Assembly (NCBI GenBank): GCA_002369135.1
Contig: DFEY01000003.1
Span: 73,853 to 137,852 of the forward strand
DNA length: 64,000 bases
From: Lachnospira sp. UBA3790
GTDB taxonomy: Bacteria; Bacillota; Clostridia; Lachnospirales; Lachnospiraceae
Direction: 5' to 3'
How positions within the stretch are numbered: position 1 is the stretch's first letter; each line of letters opens with the position of its first letter. The notes below the pieces were generated by a model. The model did not search any database. It saw only the letters and a list, made by a program, of their open reading frames with translations, and had not been told where the DNA came from. Both the position numbers and the translations under genes were made by a program. Below, piece by piece: positions 59,006-64,000 of the stretch.

Positions 59006-60826
59006 ATGAGTAAATTTGAAGTGTCAAAGGGAAACCCGTTAACACTTGGCGCTACAGTGTGCTGTGGCGCTGTTAATTTTGCGTTTGCGCCGGACGGCGG
59101 CAAAGAAGTAGAACTATTGCTTTACAAAAAAGGTGGCAATAGAGTTTCAAAGCGCATTCCTTTTGAGGGGAAAGTAGGAAATGTCTTTTGCATGAATGTT
59201 AAAGGCATTGATATAAATGAATATGACTATAACTTCAGCGTAGATGGAAATGTTGTAACTGACCCTTATGCAAAAGCAACTGTTGGCAAGAAAGAGTGGG
59301 GCGTTGCGCAGAAGCTTGTCAAAGGCGCCTTTGTAGCAGGCGATTTCGACTGGAAGGGTGATAAGAAGCTAAACATTCCATTTGACGAGACTATTATGTA
59401 TCGCATGCACGTTCGTGGTTTTACCAAGTCAAAGACATCAAAAGTTAAGAACAAAGGTACATTCCTTGGAATTATCGAAAAGATTCCGCACTTGAAAGAA
59501 CTTGGCATCAACTTGGTTGAACTTATGCCTGCGTACGATTTCAACGAGAAAGAAGTAAAAGAATCTACATCTATGGTTACAAGCAAATCCATTACTAATC
59601 CAACACTTAACTATTGGGGATACACTGATGGATATGCGTTCGCGCCAAAGGCTTCATTTGCCGCAGGCAAAGAAGTAGGGGCGGAAGTAGATGAGTTTAA
59701 GAGTCTAGTTAAAGAACTTCATAAAAATGGAATTGAAGTTTCTATGGAGTTTTACTTTACATACGGAACTAGCCCACAGTACATTTTGGATGTGCTTCAC
59801 TATTGGGTTATGGAATATCATATTGATGGTATCCATGTAAACTGCGAAGACACAGTTATGAAGATGATTGAAAGAGACCCACTTCTTTCTGACACAAAAG
59901 TCTTCACATACGTTATTCCTGTAGCTGAGTCTGTTTACGGACAGATTGAAAATAGAAACTTTGCGGACTTTAACGATGACTTTATGGTAGCAGTTCGTAA
60001 GTTTGTTAAGGGCGATGAGGATATGCTAGGAGACATCGCTCAGAGAATTAAGAAAAATCCTAACAGCACAGCAGTAGTAAATTATGTGGCGAACCACAAC
60101 ACATTTACTTTGTACGACGCTGTTAGCTATGATAAAAAATACAATATGGAAAATGGCGAGAATAATAATGACGGCGCCATTTACAACTACAGTTGGAACT
60201 GCGGCGAAGAGGGCGACACTAGAAAGAGAACTGTTATGGATCTTCGTAAACATCAGATTAAAAACATGCTTTCACTAGTTTTCTTAAGCCAGGGCGTTCC
60301 AATGATTTATGCTGGCGATGAAATGTGTAACTCACAAAAGGGAAATAATAACCCATACTGTTTGGATAGTGAAATTTCATGGACAAACTGGAACACAACA
60401 GCCATCGCCAAAGAAATATTAGAATTTACAAAGAGTTTAATAGAGTTTAGAAAAGCCAACAAGGTTCTACACTTGAGTGAGGAGACAAAGCAGATTGACC
60501 ACGCATCTCTTGGACTTCCTGATTTATCATATCACGGCACTCGTGCGTGGGCAGGAGACTTTGCTCACTTTAATAGACATATTGGTGTTATGCTTTGCGG
60601 CGCATATGCAAAGCTAGATAAGAAAAAGGCTGGTCCAGATATTTACATTGCTTACAATATGTACTGGACTCCAATGACATTTGGAATGCCAGCAGCAGGT
60701 AAAAATAAGAAGTGGGATGTAGCATTCTCCACAGATAAGCAGGGAGTTTTGGAGAAAAAAATCGACAAAAATGCGACAGTGCCAGCGAGAACTACCACAG
60801 TCTTTGTGGCGGTCGATGCAAAATAA
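59006..60826 (+). CDS. GlgX/isoamylase-like GH13 protein with degenerate catalytic site
   Basis: 606 residues. An N-terminal CBM48-like beta domain (about 1-110) precedes a GH13 barrel closely patterned on glycogen debranching enzymes: YRMHVRGFTKSKTSKV, GINLVELMPAYDFNE, NYWGYTDGYAFAPKASFA, SQGVPMIYAGDEMCNSQKGN. All four catalytic regions are altered. Region I, normally DVVFNHT, is EFYFTYG. Region II, normally GFRFD, is DGIHVN, with Asn279 replacing the nucleophile. Region III loses its Glu (VFTYVIP). Region IV is H364-N365 instead of His-Asp. The reading frame is intact, so it looks like a maintained pseudoenzyme, perhaps a glycogen-binding or regulatory protein. Ribosome site AAAGGAA. Confidence 0.85.
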   Translation: MSKFEVSKGNPLTLGATVCCGAVNFAFAPDGGKEVELLLYKKGGNRVSKRIPFEGKVGNVFCMNVKGIDINEYDYNFSVDGNVVTDPYAKATVGKKEWGVAQKLVKGAFVAGDFDWKGDKKLNIPFDETIMYRMHVRGFTKSKTSKVKNKGTFLGIIEKIPHLKELGINLVELMPAYDFNEKEVKESTSMVTSKSITNPTLNYWGYTDGYAFAPKASFAAGKEVGAEVDEFKSLVKELHKNGIEVSMEFYFTYGTSPQYILDVLHYWVMEYHIDGIHVNCEDTVMKMIERDPLLSDTKVFTYVIPVAESVYGQIENRNFADFNDDFMVAVRKFVKGDEDMLGDIAQRIKKNPNSTAVVNYVANHNTFTLYDAVSYDKKYNMENGENNNDGAIYNYSWNCGEEGDTRKRTVMDLRKHQIKNMLSLVFLSQGVPMIYAGDEMCNSQKGNNNPYCLDSEISWTNWNTTAIAKEILEFTKSLIEFRKANKVLHLSEETKQIDHASLGLPDLSYHGTRAWAGDFAHFNRHIGVMLCGAYAKLDKKKAGPDIYIAYNMYWTPMTFGMPAAGKNKKWDVAFSTDKQGVLEKKIDKNATVPARTTTVFVAVDAK

Positions 60827-60844
60827 GAAAAACAATTCATTTTG

Positions 60845-60853
60845 TGCTATAAT
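60845..60853 (+). promoter_or_regulatory. Extended -10 promoter of trpS
   Basis: TGCTATAAT fits TGnTATAAT; the start would be near 60860, about 23 bases before the ATG, leaving no room for a T-box. Confidence 0.6.
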
Positions 60854-60882
60854 GCATAAAGTTTGAAATATTGGAGGCTATA

Positions 60883-61887
60883 ATGATTAACGACAAAAAG
60901 GTTTTATATAGTGCGATGCAATCCACAGGAACCCTTACATTGGGTAACTACTTAGGAGCGCTTAACAACTGGGTAAAACTATCAGATGAATTTGAGACAT
61001 TCTATGCAATTGCAGATTTACATTCTTTGACGGTTCGTCAAAATCCTGCCGACCTTAGAAAAGCTGCAAAGGATCTATATACTTTGTATGTGGCAGCAGG
61101 ACTAGACCCAGAGAAGAATTGTATTTACTATCAATCACATGTATCAGCTCACGCAGAGCTTGCATGGATTCTAAATTGCTATACATATATGGGCGAGTTA
61201 AATCGTATGACTCAGTATAAGGATAAATCAGCAAAGCACGCTGACAATATCAATGCAGGTCTATTTACATACCCAGTTTTGATGGCAGCAGACATTTTGC
61301 TTTACCAGTCAGAACTAGTGCCAGTGGGCGCAGACCAAAAGCAGCACTTAGAGATTGCTAGAGATATCGCAAATAGATTTAACAATGCATATTCACCTAC
61401 ATTTGTAGTGCCAGAACCATATATTGGTGAGTCAACTGCCAAGATTATGAGTCTCCAGGACCCATCTAAGAAGATGTCTAAGTCAGACGAAAATCCAAAC
61501 GCTAGCATCTTACTAATGGATGATCCAGACACTATCATTAGAAAGTTTAAGCGCGCAGTGACAGACTCAGATACAGAGATTAGATACTCAGATGAAAAAC
61601 CAGGGATCAAAAACTTAATTGATATATATTCAAGCGTTACAGGAAAGACTGTAGAAGAAGTGGAGAAGGAATTTGACGGCAAAGGCTATGGCGACTTCAA
61701 ACTTGCTGTAGGTGAAGCAGTAGCAGACAAACTAAAACCACTTCAGGACAGATTCTATGAACTACAAAAAGATAAAGCATATATCGATAAAGTGGTTAAG
61801 GAAAATGACGAAAAGGCAGCATACTTTGCTAACAAGACTTTGAGGAAGGTTAAGAAGAAGGTTGGTTTAGTAGAACCTGTTAGATAA
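60883..61887 (+). CDS. trpS: Tryptophanyl-tRNA synthetase
   Basis: 334 residues from the ATG at 60883, with TTGGAGG seven bases upstream (an in-frame TTG at 60871 overlaps that site). Class I motifs are STGTLTLGNYLGALNNW (HIGH-like TLGN) and KKMSKSDENP (KMSKS). ADLHSLTVRQNP and MAADILLYQSELVPVGADQK followed by HLEIARDIANRFN are TrpS-specific. It charges tRNA-Trp, whose uncharged form would be sensed by the T-box upstream of trpB in this window. The short leader shows that trpS itself is not T-box-controlled. Confidence 0.96.
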   Translation: MINDKKVLYSAMQSTGTLTLGNYLGALNNWVKLSDEFETFYAIADLHSLTVRQNPADLRKAAKDLYTLYVAAGLDPEKNCIYYQSHVSAHAELAWILNCYTYMGELNRMTQYKDKSAKHADNINAGLFTYPVLMAADILLYQSELVPVGADQKQHLEIARDIANRFNNAYSPTFVVPEPYIGESTAKIMSLQDPSKKMSKSDENPNASILLMDDPDTIIRKFKRAVTDSDTEIRYSDEKPGIKNLIDIYSSVTGKTVEEVEKEFDGKGYGDFKLAVGEAVADKLKPLQDRFYELQKDKAYIDKVVKENDEKAAYFANKTLRKVKKKVGLVEPVR

Positions 61888-61942
61888 AAGGCTTTGTCAA
61901 TTTATAAAAATAAAAAACAATAGGTGATGAACGATTTTAAGT

Positions 61943-61973
61943 AAGCACCCAGCTATTGGCTGGGTGCTTTTTT
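61943..61973 (+). terminator. Terminator after trpS
   Basis: An 11-bp perfect stem AAGCACCCAGC/GCTGGGTGCTT followed by six T in all. Confidence 0.92.
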
Positions 61974-62007
61974 GATATAAAGACTTGATCAAGCCACATT
62001 CTTTGTG

Positions 62008-62306
62008 AGGGCATATAAAATCGCAATTTTGCCAAATCATATGCCTCTATTTTTAAGAAACAGCTAAAATAGAGGTAAAAAAGGCATATGATTTTGACTT
62101 TTTGTAATTATATATGCCTCTATTATTGAGAAATAGCAAAAATATATGCAAAAAAGGCATATGGTTTTGACTTTTTGCAATTTTATATGCCTCTATTATT
62201 GAGAAATAGCAAAAATAGATGCAAAAAAGGCATATGATTTCATGTTTTTGCGATTTTATATGCCTCTATTTCGGACAAACAGCAAAAATAGAGGCACAAA
62301 ATGGCC
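62008..62306 (+). repeat. 73-bp tandem repeat array upstream of the topoisomerase gene
   Basis: ATATGCCTCTATT recurs at 62039, 62112, 62185 and 62258, exactly 73 bases apart. Two full copies (62112, 62185) are almost identical; the first is more diverged, the fourth is partial, and 62008-62038 looks like the tail of an older copy. Each unit is itself palindromic: CATATGCC...GGCATATG outside and, in the best unit, CTCTATTTT...AAAATAGAG inside. The 558-base gap between trpS and the next gene contains this array, a terminator and a promoter, but no convincing gene. Confidence 0.9.
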
Positions 62307-62333
62307 AAAAACCCCATTATATACGGGTTTTCC

Positions 62334-62362
62334 TTGCCATAACACACAACATATTGTATAAT
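62334..62362 (+). promoter_or_regulatory. Promoter of the topoisomerase gene
   Basis: TTGCCA, 17-base spacer, TATAAT; start near 62369, leader about 76 bases containing an ATGGGG/CCCCAT inverted repeat. Confidence 0.75.
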
Positions 62363-62444
62363 ATAGTAGTTAAAATGGCTAAAAATGGGGTAAAAGCCAC
62401 CTAAATTGGAATAATCCCCATAAATAATAGAAATGGAGAGTAAA

Positions 62445-64000
62445 ATGGCAAGTAAATATGACGGAAAAGGAAAATCTTACGATGGCGATAGTATTTCGGT
62501 CTTGAAAGGTCTAGAGCCAGTTCGTCAGCGTCCTGGAATGTATATTGGTAGTGTAGGAACTAAAGGTCTGAACCACTTAATATACGAGATTATGGACAAC
62601 TCAGTAGATGAGCACTTGGCAGGATATTGTGACGAGATTTGGGTAACTCTAGAAAAAGATGGAACAGCTACTATCGAAGATAACGGTCGTGGAATTCCTG
62701 TAGATATGAATAAGCAAGCCAAGAAGTCTGCCCTTGAGGTTGTTTTTACAACACTTCATGCCGGTGGTAAGTTTGGCGATGGCAACTATAAGATTTCTGG
62801 TGGTCTACACGGTGTAGGTTCATCTGTTGTTAACGCGCTTTCTGAATGGATGGAAGTTTGGGTTAAGAGAGATGGCATTGTGTGGAATCAGAAATATAAA
62901 CAAGGTAAAGTTAAATCTAAGGTAAAGGAAGTTGGTACATGTAGAAAGAACGATACAGGTACAAAGGTTACATTCCTTCCTGATCCAGAGATTTTTGAAA
63001 AGACATATTTTAAGGCTGAAGCAGTTAGAAGTAGACTTCACGAGACAGCATACCTAAACCCAGGTCTTACTATTCACTATGAAAACAAGAGAGCTGGAGA
63101 GGAAGAGACTGTTGAGTATCACGAGCCAGACGGCATCAAAGCATTCATCAAAGACCTAGACAACGAAAAAGAAGCAGTGACAGATATAATTTATTTCAAA
63201 CGCGAGATAGAGGGTATCGAACTAGAGATTGCTTTCCAATATGTAAACGAATTCACAGAGAACATCCTAGGTTTCTGTAACAATATCTTTACACAAGAAG
63301 GTGGAGCGCATATTACTGGTTTTAAATCTACTTTGACGCAGACTATTAACCAGTATGCAAGAGAGTTAGGAAACCTTAAGGATAAAGATGCTAACTTTAC
63401 AGGTGCCGATGTTCGTAACGGCCTGACAGCCATTGTTGCTATCAAGCATCCAGATCCTAGATTTGAGGGTCAGACAAAGACTAAGCTTGATAACCCTGAT
63501 GCAGAGAAGGCGACAAAGACTATTGCAAACGAGCAGTTAACTCTTTACTTTGACAAGAACCTAGAGACTTTGAAGAAGGTAATTGAGTGTGCAGAAAAAT
63601 CTGCCAAGATTAGAAAGGCAGAAGCTAGATCAAAGACAAATATGCTTACAAAGAGCAAGTTCTCAATAGACAGCAACGGTAAACTTGCAAACTGCGAGAG
63701 CAGAAAACCTGAAGAGTGTGAAATCTTCATAGTAGAGGGTGATTCTGCCGGCGGTTCAGCTAAGACTGCTAGAGATAGAAAGACTCAGGCTATTATGCCT
63801 ATCAGAGGTAAAATCCTAAACGTTGAGAAGGCGTCTATGGATAAGGTTTTGGCGAACGCCGAAATTAAGACTATGATTAACGCATTTGGATGCGGCTTCT
63901 CCGAAGGATACGGTAACGACTTTGATATTGATAAACTCAAGTTTGATAAGATTATTCTTATGACTGATGCCGATGTGGACGGTGCGCATATCGATACATT
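62445..64000 (+). CDS. Type IIA DNA topoisomerase subunit B (gyrB/parE type), 3' end outside window
   Basis: 518 codons are present and the frame is open to the window end. The GHKL ATPase motifs are IMDNSVDEHLAGYCDEI, IEDNGRGIPVDMNKQ and GGLHGVGSSVVNALS; the transducer domain follows; the Toprim motifs are FIVEGDSAGGSAKTARDRKT and ILMTDADVDGAHIDT at the very end. With subunit A it supercoils or decatenates DNA. GyrB and ParE cannot be separated reliably from this half; the dnaN/recF neighbours of a typical gyrB at oriC are missing (trpS is upstream), which mildly favours ParE or a second copy. The ATG has TGGAGAG in front. It carries its own good promoter. Confidence 0.92.
   Translation, partial: MASKYDGKGKSYDGDSISVLKGLEPVRQRPGMYIGSVGTKGLNHLIYEIMDNSVDEHLAGYCDEIWVTLEKDGTATIEDNGRGIPVDMNKQAKKSALEVVFTTLHAGGKFGDGNYKISGGLHGVGSSVVNALSEWMEVWVKRDGIVWNQKYKQGKVKSKVKEVGTCRKNDTGTKVTFLPDPEIFEKTYFKAEAVRSRLHETAYLNPGLTIHYENKRAGEEETVEYHEPDGIKAFIKDLDNEKEAVTDIIYFKREIEGIELEIAFQYVNEFTENILGFCNNIFTQEGGAHITGFKSTLTQTINQYARELGNLKDKDANFTGADVRNGLTAIVAIKHPDPRFEGQTKTKLDNPDAEKATKTIANEQLTLYFDKNLETLKKVIECAEKSAKIRKAEARSKTNMLTKSKFSIDSNGKLANCESRKPEECEIFIVEGDSAGGSAKTARDRKTQAIMPIRGKILNVEKASMDKVLANAEIKTMINAFGCGFSEGYGNDFDIDKLKFDKIILMTDADVDGAHIDT

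Noticed and set aside
62008..62306. CRISPR array
   Set aside because: The 73-base units are contiguous with no unique spacers and there are no cas genes.
62219..62404. 61-residue ORF in the tandem repeat region
   Set aside because: It is made of repeat unit and promoter sequence and has no ribosome site.

Overview
The window looks like a chromosome segment of a low-GC Gram-positive Clostridia, most likely a Lachnospiraceae-type gut or rumen anaerobe. This rests on strong AGGAGG ribosome sites, TTG starts, a T-box leader, pyruvate phosphate dikinase, Thr/Pro linkers of the PTTxAP kind and very lysine-rich secreted proteins. Genus assignment is inference. Both ends are cut inside genes: the C-terminal part of ppdK at the left, and a gyrB/parE-type gene at the right that has no stop inside the window.

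Layout. 1-9.4 kb: ppdK end, a secreted Ig-like protein, a PurF-like protein without its catalytic cysteine, two HAD phosphatases, rpoD with a histone-like Lys/Ala tract followed by signal peptidase I, a tandem GNAT protein, and endonuclease IV. 9.4-15.6 kb: a secreted GH81 beta-1,3-glucanase and an SGNH hydrolase sharing the same basic C-terminal domain, a PrsW-like protease and a SanA/YdcF protein. 15.6-20.55 kb: a roughly 5 kb AT-rich island bounded by a 15-bp repeat of the tRNA-Gly 3' end and by paired 11-bp-period repeats. It has no integrase. It carries a divergent promoter/operator switch, an XRE repressor, and an operon of a ClpX-like AAA+ ATPase, an HTH protein and two metallophosphoesterases. 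I consider this the best candidate for an undescribed system.

20.5-33 kb: tRNA-Gly(GCC), a half-size DMT permease behind an attenuator-like leader, PAP2, SDR, thiN, threonine dehydratase, a SpoIIE-type phosphatase operon, an ABC/FtsX operon with operator palindromes, and a Trp-specifier T-box before a TrpB2-type tryptophan synthase beta chain. 33-48 kb: envelope genes (anchored low-complexity proteins, NlpC/P60, SleB-like hydrolase, MMPL transporter with a heptad-repeat partner, LtaS-like synthase), gltX and LemA/DUF2207. 48-64 kb: a UvrD-like helicase, DUF1292, an SH3 protein, a folate operon (folC-folE-folP-folBK) followed by pheA, an alpha/beta hydrolase, KtrB/KtrA, a GlgX-like GH13 protein lacking its catalytic residues, trpS, a 73-bp tandem repeat array, and the type IIA topoisomerase B subunit.

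Together most genes are ordinary housekeeping and envelope functions in short operons separated by clear intrinsic terminators. The unusual material is the tRNA-Gly island, the structured intergenic elements near 32.7 kb and 48.1 kb, the tandem repeats before the topoisomerase gene, and two apparent pseudoenzymes (PurF-like, GH13).
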